A stretch of 64,000 bases of DNA, from assembly GCA_020848275.1 (NCBI GenBank), contig JADLAK010000103.1, positions 62,001 to 126,000 of the forward strand, in the 5' to 3' direction. Every line of letters starts with the position of its first letter. Position 1 is the stretch's first letter. A program made the translations under genes and the position numbers. This document shows, piece by piece, positions 35,605-43,865 of this stretch. This DNA comes from Planctomycetota bacterium (lineage in GTDB: Bacteria; Planctomycetota; UBA8742; UBA2392). Below the pieces are notes generated by a model that had not been told where the DNA came from, ran no database searches, and saw nothing but the letters and a program-made list of their open reading frames with translations.

Positions 35605-35675
35605 CGTGGCATGGACCTCCAGGTCCGTGTGGTTTTCAACTACACCTGCACATCGAGCTGGAGCTCGATGCCACG
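35605..35675. repeat. Multi-hairpin element closed by an outer stem (three arms)
   Basis: Outer stem CGTGG (35605-35609) / CCACG (35671-35675) encloses three hairpins: GGACC-TCCA-GGTCC (35613-35626), GTGTGGTT-TTC-AACTACAC (35627-35645, one G-T pair) and CATCGAGC-TGGA-GCTCGATG (35651-35670). It fills the gap between two minus-strand genes. Similar elements are at 51029-51120 and 60228-60299. Confidence 0.75.
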
Positions 35676-36263
35676 CTACTCCGAAAAAACCTGCGCCGTG
35701 AATGTGTAAATATCCGTGCCTCCTTCCTTCCACGCGCCCGGCGGTAGCCCCGCCTTCATGCACGTGTGGTTCAGGAAACTCTCGCGATCCCAGCCGTGCT
35801 CCGTCGCGACTTGCGGCAGTAACACGCCGCTGTATTGCCCGCGCCGGATCATCACGCCGTGTTTGCCCGGCGTCACGTCCGCGGCCTTGGTCACTTTCAT
35901 CGGCGACAGCACACTGACTTCGTACTGGATCGCCGCAAGGTCTTCCTCGGGCACCGGGTCGAAACGCGGGTCGTTGTTGCCCGCGGCAACCGCCATCTCG
36001 CGCACGGTTTCAGCGAGCGGACCGTGGGCGGTCATGGTGCCGATGCAGCCGCGCAGTTCCTGATCTACTTGCAATGTAACAAACGCGCCGTATCCCATTT
36101 GCAAAGCGCCGGGCAGTTTGTCGGGCAGCTTGCTGCGCTTGCCCGATTTGACGAAGGTCTCCAGGCTCTGCCGAGCGATCTTGAGCAGCAGCGCACCTTC
36201 TTTTTTCGTCAACGGTTCCGCATCGTCGCCCAATGGATTCTCCCGCACGTTCAAATTTTGCAC
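35676..36263 (-). CDS. amrA: AMMECR1-domain protein (AmmeMemoRadiSam system protein A type)
   Basis: 195 residues of the AMMECR1 family, which shows the invariant LRGCIGTM segment and the closing part MIRRGQYSGVLLPQVATEHGWDRESFLNHTCMKAGL, shown here as MIRRGQYSGVLLPQV and ESFLNHTCMKAGL. The biochemical role is not established; the family often occurs beside a Memo-like protein and a radical SAM enzyme, neither of which is present here. The start is GTG at 36263 with a weak ribosome-binding site, and the first 20 residues are not conserved. It is divergent from etfB. Confidence 0.86.
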   Translation of the reverse strand: MQNLNVRENPLGDDAEPLTKKEGALLLKIARQSLETFVKSGKRSKLPDKLPGALQMGYGAFVTLQVDQELRGCIGTMTAHGPLAETVREMAVAAGNNDPRFDPVPEEDLAAIQYEVSVLSPMKVTKAADVTPGKHGVMIRRGQYSGVLLPQVATEHGWDRESFLNHTCMKAGLPPGAWKEGGTDIYTFTAQVFSE

Positions 36264-36283
36264 AAGTATTGCGAAAACTAAAG

Positions 36284-36333
36284 GCTATAGGCTAAAAGCT
36301 AAAAAGAAAGCGGGCCCACTTTTAGCCTTTTGC
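36284..36333. repeat. Imperfect inverted repeat upstream of etfB
   Basis: GCTATAGGCTAAAAG (36284-36298) faces CTTTTAGCCTTTTGC (36319-36333), 13 of 15 pairs, with repeated CTAAAA words in between. It would lie in the etfB leader. Confidence 0.6.
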
Positions 36334-36349
36334 TTCAGGGGTTTCTTCC

Positions 36350-37099
36350 ATGAACATCATCGTTTGCGTGCGCCGCGCACCGAAAACTGACGCGCGTATT
36401 AAAGCCGGTCCCGACGGCAAGAACTACGATCCCGCGGGTGTCGAATACGACATCAGCGAGTACGACAAGTTCGCCATCGAGGCGGGCCTGCTGCTGAAAG
36501 AAAAACTCGGCGGCAAGGTCACGGCGATCTCCGTGGGCCCCAAGGACGTCTCACGCGACCTTCGCAACGTGATTGCGATGGGCGCCGACGCCGCAACACT
36601 GCTGGTTTCCGACGCTGCGCACGACCCGTGGGCGACGGCAAGCGCGCTGGCGGCGAAGATCAAGGCGTTGGGCTTTGACATCGTTTTCTGCGGCCAGACC
36701 AGCGTTGACAGCCAGAGCGCACAAACCGCACCGATCCTGGCTGAACTGCTGGGCGTTCCCTGCGCGACGGTCGCAACGGGCCTCGAAGTGGCGGACAACA
36801 AGGCGACAGTCCAGCGCGAAATCGACGGCGGCAAGCGCGAGAAGTACGTGCTGAAGCTGCCCGCCGTGATCTCGTGCCAGAAGGGCCTGAACAAGCCCCG
36901 CAGCGCGAGCATGAAGGGCATTATGAACGCCAAAAAGGCGGTGATTGAGGAAATCCCCGCCAACGCGCCGGCGAACCTCGTCAATGTACTCAAGATGGAT
37001 ATGCCGCCACCGCGTCCCGCGGGCAAAATCGTGGGCGAAGGCCCAGACGCCGCCAAGAAACTCGTCGAACTGCTGAGGAACGAAGCGAAGGTGATTTAG
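36350..37099 (+). CDS. etfB: Electron transfer flavoprotein beta subunit
   Basis: 249 residues. The N-terminus MNIIVCVRRAPKTDARIK and the adenine-nucleotide-binding part (FCGQTSVDSQSAQTAPILAE, the conserved ETF-beta signature region) identify it. With EtfA it forms the soluble flavoprotein that carries electrons from acyl-CoA and related dehydrogenases to the quinone pool. ATG at 36350 is preceded by AGGGG 8 nt upstream. The etfA gene follows after 79 bp that hold a long imperfect inverted repeat. No acyl-CoA dehydrogenase or ETF-quinone oxidoreductase gene is in the window. Confidence 0.95.
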   Translation: MNIIVCVRRAPKTDARIKAGPDGKNYDPAGVEYDISEYDKFAIEAGLLLKEKLGGKVTAISVGPKDVSRDLRNVIAMGADAATLLVSDAAHDPWATASALAAKIKALGFDIVFCGQTSVDSQSAQTAPILAELLGVPCATVATGLEVADNKATVQREIDGGKREKYVLKLPAVISCQKGLNKPRSASMKGIMNAKKAVIEEIPANAPANLVNVLKMDMPPPRPAGKIVGEGPDAAKKLVELLRNEAKVI

Positions 37100-37107
37100 A
37101 CGTGCTT

Positions 37108-37161
37108 CGGGATACGTGCTACGTGTTACGGGCAGTTCCGTAGCACGAAACACGTGACACG
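37108..37161. repeat. Imperfect inverted repeat between etfB and etfA
   Basis: 24-nt arms at 37108-37131 and 37138-37161 match at 17 of 24 positions and are built from near-repeats of ACGTG and CACG words. It may shape the etfBA mRNA or be a mobile repeat remnant. Confidence 0.6.
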
Positions 37162-37178
37162 ACAAAAAGAGACGATCA

Positions 37179-38171
37179 ATGGCTAATGATGTCCTGGTTT
37201 ACATCGAATTCAAAGACGGCAAACCCACCAAGGCCGGGCTGCAGGCCCTGGGTGCGGGCGCTAATCTCGCGAAGTCACTTGGCGGCAGCGCGATCGCGCT
37301 CGTTGCAGGCAACGGTCTTGATGCCGAAGCCGCGACGCTGGGCGCCTATGGCGCCGCCAAAACGCTGCTGGCCTCGGGCGACGCATTTGCGCAGTACAGC
37401 CCCGACGCCGTCGCCAAGCTCATATCCAACCAGGCGCAGGCGACCAGCGCCGTTGCGGTGTTGGCATCGGCGACGAGCGCAGGCAAGGATTTCCTGCCGC
37501 GCGCCGCGGCAATTTCGAAGGCCGGCCTTGCGAGTGATATCGTCGACCTTCGCGCCGAGGGCGGCAAACCTGTTGCCGTGCGCCCGGTTTACGCCGGCAA
37601 GGCACGCGTGTCCGTGCAGGCCAGCGGCACGCTGTTCGCGAGCCTGCGACCCAACGTTTTCCCCACGCCCGCCCAGGGCGGCGGCAACACGCCCGTCACG
37701 CCTGTGACGGTCGCGTTTGGCCTTGCCGATTTGCGCGCGCTGGTGAGTGAAATCGTCGCCGGTGCGGCGGGCAAGCTCGACGTCGCCGAAGCCGAAATCG
37801 TGTGCAGCGGCGGCCGCGGCATGAAGGACCCCGCGACCGACGGCAAGCAGAACTGGGCCAATCTCGAGAAGCTCGCGCAGACAGTCGGTGCGGCGGTCGG
37901 CGCTTCGCGCGCGGTGGTCGATGCCGGCTGGCGTCCGCACGCCGAACAGGTGGGCCAGACGGGCAAGACCGTCAGCCCGAAACTTTATATCGCGTGCGGC
38001 ATCAGCGGCGCGATCCAGCATTTGGCGGGCATGAGCGGCAGTAAGGTGATTGTCGCGATCAACAAGGATCCGCAGGCGCCGATTTTCAAGATCGCCGACT
38101 ACGGCATCGTCGGCGACGTCGCGGAAGTCATCCCGGCGCTCACCGACGCGTTTGCCCACGCACTCAGGTAG
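37179..38171 (+). CDS. etfA: Electron transfer flavoprotein alpha subunit
   Basis: 330 residues. The C-terminal FAD-binding domain is clear: IVCSGGRGM, ASRAVVDAGWRPHAEQVGQTG and LYIACGISGAIQHLAGM, then INKDPQAPIFKIADYGIVGD, the classical EtfA signature. The N-terminal domain is the paralogous nucleotide-fold domain. ATG at 37179 has a weak AAGAGA site; ATG at 37186 is out of frame. It pairs with EtfB and carries the redox-active FAD of the complex. The stop overlaps the first hairpin of the element at 38171-38209. Confidence 0.95.
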   Translation: MANDVLVYIEFKDGKPTKAGLQALGAGANLAKSLGGSAIALVAGNGLDAEAATLGAYGAAKTLLASGDAFAQYSPDAVAKLISNQAQATSAVAVLASATSAGKDFLPRAAAISKAGLASDIVDLRAEGGKPVAVRPVYAGKARVSVQASGTLFASLRPNVFPTPAQGGGNTPVTPVTVAFGLADLRALVSEIVAGAAGKLDVAEAEIVCSGGRGMKDPATDGKQNWANLEKLAQTVGAAVGASRAVVDAGWRPHAEQVGQTGKTVSPKLYIACGISGAIQHLAGMSGSKVIVAINKDPQAPIFKIADYGIVGDVAEVIPALTDAFAHALR

Positions 38172-38209
38172 CTGCGCCTTCCAGGCGCAGCACTGCGGCT
38201 GGAAGCCGC
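38171..38209. repeat. Double hairpin between convergent etfA and hflX
   Basis: GCTGCGCCT-TCC-AGGCGCAGC (9 bp, 38171-38191) is followed by GCGGCT-GGA-AGCCGC (6 bp, 38195-38209). No T-run follows, but the place between two stops suits transcription termination on both strands. The TCC/GGA loops recall the other elements. Confidence 0.6.
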
Positions 38210-38214
38210 CGTTA

Positions 38215-39489
38215 CTATGCGTCGCGCATGTCCATGGCGGCTTTGACAAAGCGCGGCTCGAGCAACGCTTTCACGCGCACGTCGTTATCTTCGTAATCCA
38301 TGGTCAGGATCTTGCCGTGCTGCTTGAGGTAGGCCAGCAGCTTGCCGTTGGCGGCGCTGAAGGTCCAATCCAGCGCGGTCTCGCCTTCCTCGACGATTTT
38401 CTGCACGCGGGCCGCAAGTTCCTTCAGCCCCGTGGCGCGCATCGCCGAGATATCGACGTAGTCGTGGTGCGTGCGGTGCAGGATTTCGAGCTCGGCGTGG
38501 TTTTTTACCTGGTCAATCTTGTTGAAGACCATTAGCACTCGCCGGTCATCCGCGCCGATTTCCTTCAGCACGTCGTTGACGGCCTTGATCATCGACTCGG
38601 CCGATTGATGGCTCGCGTCCACCACATGCAGCAGCAGGTCCGCGTGTTTGACCTCTTCCAAGGTCGCATTAAAACTCGCGACCAGTCTGTGCGGCAGGTT
38701 GTGGATGAAACCGACGGTGTCTGACAGCAGCACCTTGTGGTCCGGCAACTTCCACACGCAGGTGCGCGTATCGAGCGTCGCAAACAGGCGGTCCACGGCC
38801 AGCACGCCCTCGCTCGTCAGCGCGTTCATCAGCGTGCTCTTGCCCGCGTTGGTGTAACCCACAATCGCGATTTGGAACAAATCCTTGCGCCGGGACACCT
38901 CGACCTCGCGGCGCTTGAGAATTTCCGTGAGTTCGTCTTTCATGCGGTCGATGCGCTTGTTCAGCAGACGGCGGTCGGTTTCGATCTGGCGCTCGCCGGC
39001 GCCGCCGACCGCACCCATGCCGCCGCGCTGGCGCTCAAGGTGAGTCCAGAGGTTTTTCAGGCGCGGAAGCTGGTAATCGAGTTGCGCGATCTGCACCTGC
39101 ACCTTGGCCTGGCGCGTCTGGGCGTGATTAGCGAAAATCGCAAGGATCAACTCCGTGCGGTCGATGACAGGCACCCCCACCACTTCTTCAAGATTGCGCT
39201 GCTGGCCCGGGCGCAGTTCGTTGTCGAACACCACCAGCTTTGCGCCCTCAGCCTTCACGTGCAGCGCGATTTCTTCGGCCTTACCTTTTCCGCAATAAGT
39301 TGAAGCGTCGATGTGCTGGCGCTTCTGGTAGACGCGGCCGACAACATCAAGGCCCGCGGTGTCGGCCAGAGACGCCAGCTCCGCCAACGGGTCATCGCCG
39401 ATGATCACGTCGCTGGGCAGCGTGATGCCGACCAGCACGGCCTTCTGGTTGCTGTAATTGAGTTCGTCGAGGAAAGTTCTATCTGACAT
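38215..39489 (-). CDS. hflX: GTPase HflX, ribosome-associated
   Basis: 424 residues. The N-terminal HflX domain contains DASTYCGKGKAEEI and VVFDNELRPGQQRNLEE, followed by a coiled coil with QRGGMGAVGGAGERQIETDRR (split here: QRGGMGAVGG, AGERQIETDRR). The G domain shows GYTNAGKST (P-loop), DTVGFI (G3) and NKID (G4). HflX splits stalled or hibernating ribosomes. ATG at 39489 is chosen because it starts just before the conserved N-domain; TTG at 39534 is an alternative. It is divergent from the GspL/PilM-like gene. Confidence 0.95.
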   Translation of the reverse strand: MSDRTFLDELNYSNQKAVLVGITLPSDVIIGDDPLAELASLADTAGLDVVGRVYQKRQHIDASTYCGKGKAEEIALHVKAEGAKLVVFDNELRPGQQRNLEEVVGVPVIDRTELILAIFANHAQTRQAKVQVQIAQLDYQLPRLKNLWTHLERQRGGMGAVGGAGERQIETDRRLLNKRIDRMKDELTEILKRREVEVSRRKDLFQIAIVGYTNAGKSTLMNALTSEGVLAVDRLFATLDTRTCVWKLPDHKVLLSDTVGFIHNLPHRLVASFNATLEEVKHADLLLHVVDASHQSAESMIKAVNDVLKEIGADDRRVLMVFNKIDQVKNHAELEILHRTHHDYVDISAMRATGLKELAARVQKIVEEGETALDWTFSAANGKLLAYLKQHGKILTMDYEDNDVRVKALLEPRFVKAAMDMRDA

Positions 39490-39542
39490 TGGAATGCATT
39501 TCGTGCACGTTGGTCTGGGTGGAAGTTTTATCAAGTAAGGGA

Positions 39543-39619
39543 TGAAGGGGTTAGGGACTAGGGATTTGGGATCAGGGGCGCTTTCCCTGACGGCTAACCC
39601 CTAATCCCTGACCCCTTCA
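39543..39619. repeat. Long imperfect inverted repeat of TTAGGG-like words
   Basis: 35-nt arms (39543-39577 and 39585-39619) pair at 28 of 35 positions. Each arm is made of near-copies of TTAGGG and CAGGG words. It lies between the divergent hflX and GspL/PilM-like genes; the remaining bases of that 204-bp gap hold nothing recognisable. Confidence 0.75.
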
Positions 39620-39693
39620 CCCGTAACGGAAAATTCTCCCAACCCCAACAAGGCTCATGCGTAACACATAAGTCAGACAGCCCGGGAACCACC

Positions 39694-41775
39694 GTGTCCA
39701 GCGCGATTTACATCGAACATCCGCACGTCATTGCCGTGACGTTGGGCGGCAACGCCAAGAAGCCGCGCCTCAAGAAAGTCGTTGTCGGCACGATGGCCGA
39801 AATGCGCACCGAGGACGGCAACGTCGTCGTGGACCGCGCAAAGCACCTCGCCGACGAACTCACGAAATTCGTGAAGGACAACAAGCTGTCGCTGGGCAAG
39901 ACCGCGCTGCTGGTCGGCCCCGACGCCATGCATTACCGCGAGTTCCAGATCGCGTTCAACGACCGCAAGCAGATCGACCGCGTGATCCGCTTCCAGGCCG
40001 AAGGTCTGCTGCCCAGCATCAACATCGACGATCTCGCCATCGCCTACCAGGTGCTGTCACAGAACGACAAGGGCTCGCGCCTGCTGATCATGGCCGCTGA
40101 CAAGGAATACATCCGCAAGCGCCTCGACGCGCTTGACGCCGCGAATGTCCCCATCGACATCGTCGATTGCCACCTGTCCGGCACGCTCAACCTCGGCCTG
40201 ATGCACGCCGCATTTGCCGCGGGCACGGCGCCGGCGCTGTGGCTCGACTTCGCGGGCACCACGGCGCTGGTATCGCTGGTCAAGGACGGCAAGGTGCTGG
40301 CCACGCGCGCGTTTGTCGCGCCGTATCTCGCGGGCGCGACGGGGGGCACAGCCCGCGCCGAGGACAGCAAAGCGGCGCTGAAGGAACTTGAGGCCGAGGC
40401 CGGCAACCGCAGCGCGATTACGGCTACCGACTTCGATTCCGCCGACATCAAGAAGTCTCTGGCCGACAGCGAACTCGACGACCTCGTGGTCGATGACGAC
40501 GAGGTAGAGGAGATTGTCCCGCGATCGGACCGGCAGGAGCCCGTGGCGGCGCCGACGGAGCCGGTCGCGTCCACCGAGCCCGCGGGTCTGCCCAGCAACG
40601 ACAGCGTCAACCTTGGCGCGCTCGAGGTCGCCGACCGCATCAAGCGCATGAGCCGCGCCGACCTGCTGCGCTTTGTCAGCCGCGTCGCGACGGAAGCCCG
40701 GCGCACGATGTTCATGGCCAACCTGGGCCTCTCGCCCGAGCGGTTGATCGTCTCGGGCCTTGGCGTCGAGGGCGGCCAGTTGTGCGCCGCACTGGCCAAC
40801 GAACTCAAGATGGAGAAGTACGAGTCCATCAACCTGCTTGAGACCATCAACCCCGTCGACGAAAAGACCCGCCGCCCCGCCGTCGACACGCCTGACGTTG
40901 GCGACCTGACTTACCTCTGCGGCGTGGCGCTCAAAGGCATGGGCCACGACATCACCGGCGTGGACTTCCGGCAGGGTGAACTTGCCGCCGGCACGATGTT
41001 CGATTACGTGCGCACACCGCTGGCGTTCACGGCAACCCTGGTGTTTTTGCTCGCGGGCATCATGTTCATCCTGGCGCTGACGCAGGTGCAGTCGCTCGAG
41101 GCGGGCGTGAGCGACCTGCGCTTCCCGCTGAATCGGCCGTCACTGCAGAAGCGCTACGAGAAAACGTACACGGACGCCTTGAGCGCCGTGAAGCAGGCCT
41201 CGGACCGTTCGACCGAGGATGCAACGCTTCGCCAGAAGAAGCTCGACGCCGATGTCGGGCTGATCAAGAAGGATTTCGGCAACTATCCGGCCAACGATGA
41301 AGACCCGGCTGCGGAAATTCGCACGGTGAAGAAAAAGCTCGACGAAACGGTCAAGCGCCTCAAAGGCGAGTCGACGTCGAACTTCCCCGTGCCCCACCGC
41401 GCCGATGTGATTGCGGCGCTTGTGATGCAGGCCGTCGACAGCTCCGAGCCGAGCTACGATTTCGCGCTGCGCAAAGTGGACGTAACTCAAACCGAGGTCA
41501 CGGTGATCTTCTTTGCCGCCACCGGCGAAACGGCCGAAGAGCTTGCCAAGGGCAACCGCAAGGGCCGTTCCGAAGGCCTGCGCGTCAGCAAGGCGCTTGA
41601 AAAACTCGTGCTCGATAACGACACGGTGTTTGACCCGCAACAGTTGCCTGAACCCGTTGGCCAGCCCAAGCCGTTTGCCGCCGACGGCCGCAACGTCAAC
41701 GAAATCCAGATCAAGATCCCGCTGCGCAAAGTACCGCCGCCGAAGAAGGCCACCGCGCCCGGAGGCGGCAAATGA
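39694..41775 (+). CDS. GspL/PilM-like actin-fold protein with membrane helix
   Basis: 693 residues. Residues 1-430 form an actin-like ASKHA fold of the PilM/GspL type (LGKTALLVGPDAMHYREFQI, RFQAEGLLPSIN, LLIMAADKEYIRKRLDAL). A disordered acidic stretch around 255-300 (DDLVVDDDEVEEIVP) interrupts it. A single transmembrane helix at about 443-463 leads to a periplasmic part with a coiled coil. This is the GspL layout; in type IV pili the same parts are split into PilM and PilN. The start is GTG at 39694. The protein would sit in the inner-membrane platform of a type II or type IV system, whose other genes are not in the window except the secretin at 20-23 kb. Confidence 0.82.
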   Translation: MSSAIYIEHPHVIAVTLGGNAKKPRLKKVVVGTMAEMRTEDGNVVVDRAKHLADELTKFVKDNKLSLGKTALLVGPDAMHYREFQIAFNDRKQIDRVIRFQAEGLLPSINIDDLAIAYQVLSQNDKGSRLLIMAADKEYIRKRLDALDAANVPIDIVDCHLSGTLNLGLMHAAFAAGTAPALWLDFAGTTALVSLVKDGKVLATRAFVAPYLAGATGGTARAEDSKAALKELEAEAGNRSAITATDFDSADIKKSLADSELDDLVVDDDEVEEIVPRSDRQEPVAAPTEPVASTEPAGLPSNDSVNLGALEVADRIKRMSRADLLRFVSRVATEARRTMFMANLGLSPERLIVSGLGVEGGQLCAALANELKMEKYESINLLETINPVDEKTRRPAVDTPDVGDLTYLCGVALKGMGHDITGVDFRQGELAAGTMFDYVRTPLAFTATLVFLLAGIMFILALTQVQSLEAGVSDLRFPLNRPSLQKRYEKTYTDALSAVKQASDRSTEDATLRQKKLDADVGLIKKDFGNYPANDEDPAAEIRTVKKKLDETVKRLKGESTSNFPVPHRADVIAALVMQAVDSSEPSYDFALRKVDVTQTEVTVIFFAATGETAEELAKGNRKGRSEGLRVSKALEKLVLDNDTVFDPQQLPEPVGQPKPFAADGRNVNEIQIKIPLRKVPPPKKATAPGGGK

Positions 41776-42416
41776 GCAACGAGCGCGACGGCAGCAAGGC
41801 CATGACGGTCTACATCATCATCTGCTTCACGCTCGCCCTTGCGGCGGGCGTGGGCTACAAATTGATGAATGACAGGCGCGAGGAGCTGATTGGCGACTAC
41901 CCGAGCCTGCGCAAGAACATCCAGGAAATCGACAGCGGCGGTGGACGCGGCCTGTTGCCCAGCGTCGCGAACTACTACGAACTTGTGCGCTCCGGTGAAA
42001 TCCAGCAGCCCAGCGAGGACGACAAGCGCGACATTCCCATTTATCTGGCCGAAATTGCGGCCAAGCTGCAGCTTGCCGACACGACCGGTCCGCAGGACCA
42101 GATCGACATTCCCACGGCGCCGCAAAGCAACGCCCAACCCTCGATGGGGTATATGGATTTTACGCTGGACGTGGTGCTGAAGGGCGTAAGCCAGTCGCAG
42201 TGGAATCAGTTCCTGATCGAGGTCAAGGATCACCCTATTCTCAAACGCTATGTGTCAGTCACCAAGCTGACGATCCAGCGCACGGAAGACAACTACGCCA
42301 AGATCACCGTCGGCGACGGCTTTGTCGACGGCACACGCTGGAAGGTGACGTTCACGCTCACCTGGTACAGCGCGCTCAAGCCCAAAGAACAGCCCGCCGC
42401 GCCCAAGACCGCCTAG
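41772..42416 (+). CDS. GspM/PilO-like inner-membrane protein
   Basis: 214 residues. A short cytoplasmic start, one transmembrane helix at about 13-31 (YIIICFTLALAAGVGYKL) and a periplasmic part with a ferredoxin-like pattern near the C-terminus (GYMDFTLDVVLKGVSQSQWN ... WKVTFTLTWYSAL). This topology and place fit GspM or PilO, the partner of GspL or PilN. Its ATG overlaps the stop of the GspL-like gene as ATGA. Sequence similarity to named GspM proteins is weak, so the assignment rests on topology and context. Confidence 0.68.
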   Translation: MSNERDGSKAMTVYIIICFTLALAAGVGYKLMNDRREELIGDYPSLRKNIQEIDSGGGRGLLPSVANYYELVRSGEIQQPSEDDKRDIPIYLAEIAAKLQLADTTGPQDQIDIPTAPQSNAQPSMGYMDFTLDVVLKGVSQSQWNQFLIEVKDHPILKRYVSVTKLTIQRTEDNYAKITVGDGFVDGTRWKVTFTLTWYSALKPKEQPAAPKTA

Positions 42417-42432
42417 GCGGCGCAATCAGCCA

Positions 42433-43836
42433 CTACTTCCCAAGTTCAACCACGCGGACCTTCTGGCCGTCGCGCAGCAGCGACTGGCCGCGCACCACAA
42501 CCAGATCGCCGTCGGCGACATCCACATCCTCGGGCCCCGGCGAGGCCAGGGGCGCAAGCTCGAACACTTCCTCACTGCTGAGCCCGCGGCGGCCGGCGAT
42601 ATTCACACGCCGCGCAACGCTGCCTCCATCGGGCGACTTCTTGATGACCCACAGCACTTCGCTGTCGCCGCTGATCGCCGCACCGTTGATGGTCAGCCGT
42701 TCGCCGCGCACGTCCACTACGATGCGCGCATCCGCCCACATGCCGGGCCGCAGCCGCAACTCGCCGCTCTCGCGCGAGCGTGACGCCGTCGCAATCACCG
42801 CGGCACGGCTGCCTGCATCCAGTTGAGCCAGCAGCTTGGCGTGGGTGGTTTCGCTGACGACCTGCGGCGCGATCAGACGCACCGTGGCAACGATCATGCC
42901 GCGCGCGGGGTCGATGGTCGGTGCGACGCGCTCGAGATATCCAAGAAAACGCTCGCTCGGGTAAGCGGTGACGCTGACGAACACAGCCTGGGCCGTGTCG
43001 AGGTCGACTTTCTCGCCAAGCTCGAGCAAGCCGACGGCGGGAATGCGCCGGGGCTCGCGCAGGCCGCGGATGCCGGCCTCGGGTACGTCGAGCTTGATCT
43101 CGAGCGCGGAAAAATCCGCGATCTTGAACAGGCTCGCGTTTTCGCCCACCAGTTCGTTTTCGCGCACGTTGCGCTCGACAATCACACCATCGACCGGCGC
43201 GGTGATTTGCGCGTAGGACAATTGCACGCGTTTGCGCTCAACTTCCGCGGCGGCCTTCTGGAGCGCGAACTGGCCGGACTCGACGGCGTTGTCCGCCTTT
43301 TCGCGCGCAAGCACCGCGATGTCGTAGTCTTCCTTGCGGAAGGTTTTGCTCTCGTCGGGTTTAAGAGGGTCGAAGTACTTTAGAATTCGTTCGACGTCCG
43401 TGCGCGCCTTGGCGGCTTCGAGAACAAGCTTGGCCAGCGCGAGTTCCGTCTCGCGCTGCGCGGTTTCGGCGGATTTCAGGTCGAGCTTCACTTGTTCATC
43501 GTTGAGATTCACCAGCGGGTCGCCCTTGCGTACAAAATCGCCGACGTCCTTATGGACATTCAGCGCAACTTCGTGCAGCCGCGCGTAAACCTGCGCGGTG
43601 TCGTGGGCCTCAATTCTTCCGGTCGATCGTTCCAGTTGCGCGATCACGCCTTTGCGCGCAGGCAGCACCTCGACGATGGGGTCCTTGCGCTCGACGGGCT
43701 GGTCGCCGCCGCCCCACTTGCGCGAGTTGTCGCCGCCGCCCTGGCCGCAGGCGGCAGTTAAGGCAAGCAGCAACAAACAAAAACCGACGCGAAGATCGCG
43801 AAGAAAACCAAACGAGGCTTTGTCGCTTCGAGTCAT
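42433..43836 (-). CDS. Efflux RND-type periplasmic adaptor (MFP/HlyD family) lipoprotein
   Basis: 467 residues. The signal peptide ends at LTAAC (Cys30). Membrane-fusion-protein features include GRIEAHDTAQVYARLHEVAL, the barrel-sandwich half-motif VGDFVRKGDPLVNLND, a long coiled coil (about 115-195) and the second lipoyl half SYAQITAPVDGVIVERNVRENELV (seen as YAQITAPVDGVIVERNV). Such adaptors link an inner-membrane RND or ABC pump to an outer-membrane channel; neither partner gene is adjacent. The start ATG at 43836 is chosen for the signal peptide. Codons for residues 12-17 form one arm of an inverted repeat whose other arm is upstream of the gene. Confidence 0.86.
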   Translation of the reverse strand: MTRSDKASFGFLRDLRVGFCLLLLALTAACGQGGGDNSRKWGGGDQPVERKDPIVEVLPARKGVIAQLERSTGRIEAHDTAQVYARLHEVALNVHKDVGDFVRKGDPLVNLNDEQVKLDLKSAETAQRETELALAKLVLEAAKARTDVERILKYFDPLKPDESKTFRKEDYDIAVLAREKADNAVESGQFALQKAAAEVERKRVQLSYAQITAPVDGVIVERNVRENELVGENASLFKIADFSALEIKLDVPEAGIRGLREPRRIPAVGLLELGEKVDLDTAQAVFVSVTAYPSERFLGYLERVAPTIDPARGMIVATVRLIAPQVVSETTHAKLLAQLDAGSRAAVIATASRSRESGELRLRPGMWADARIVVDVRGERLTINGAAISGDSEVLWVIKKSPDGGSVARRVNIAGRRGLSSEEVFELAPLASPGPEDVDVADGDLVVVRGQSLLRDGQKVRVVELGK

Positions 43837-43862
43837 ATTGTTGCTTCGCGTCCCTCGCGTCG
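43785..43862. repeat. Inverted repeat reaching into the 5' end of the efflux adaptor gene
   Basis: Arms at 43785-43803 (inside the coding region) and 43844-43862 (upstream) match at 16 of 19 positions and are built of CGCG-AAG words. The start codon and signal-peptide codons lie in the loop. Confidence 0.6.
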
Positions 43863-43865
43863 CAC

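Noticed and set aside
35605..35675. The three-arm element as a tRNA
   Set aside because: It has a cloverleaf-like plan, but lacks the 7-bp acceptor stem, GGTTCGA-type T-loop and a normal anticodon loop.
39543..39619. Telomere-like repeat or CRISPR
   Set aside because: The TTAGGG-like words are degenerate and inverted, not tandem, and there are no regular spacers.
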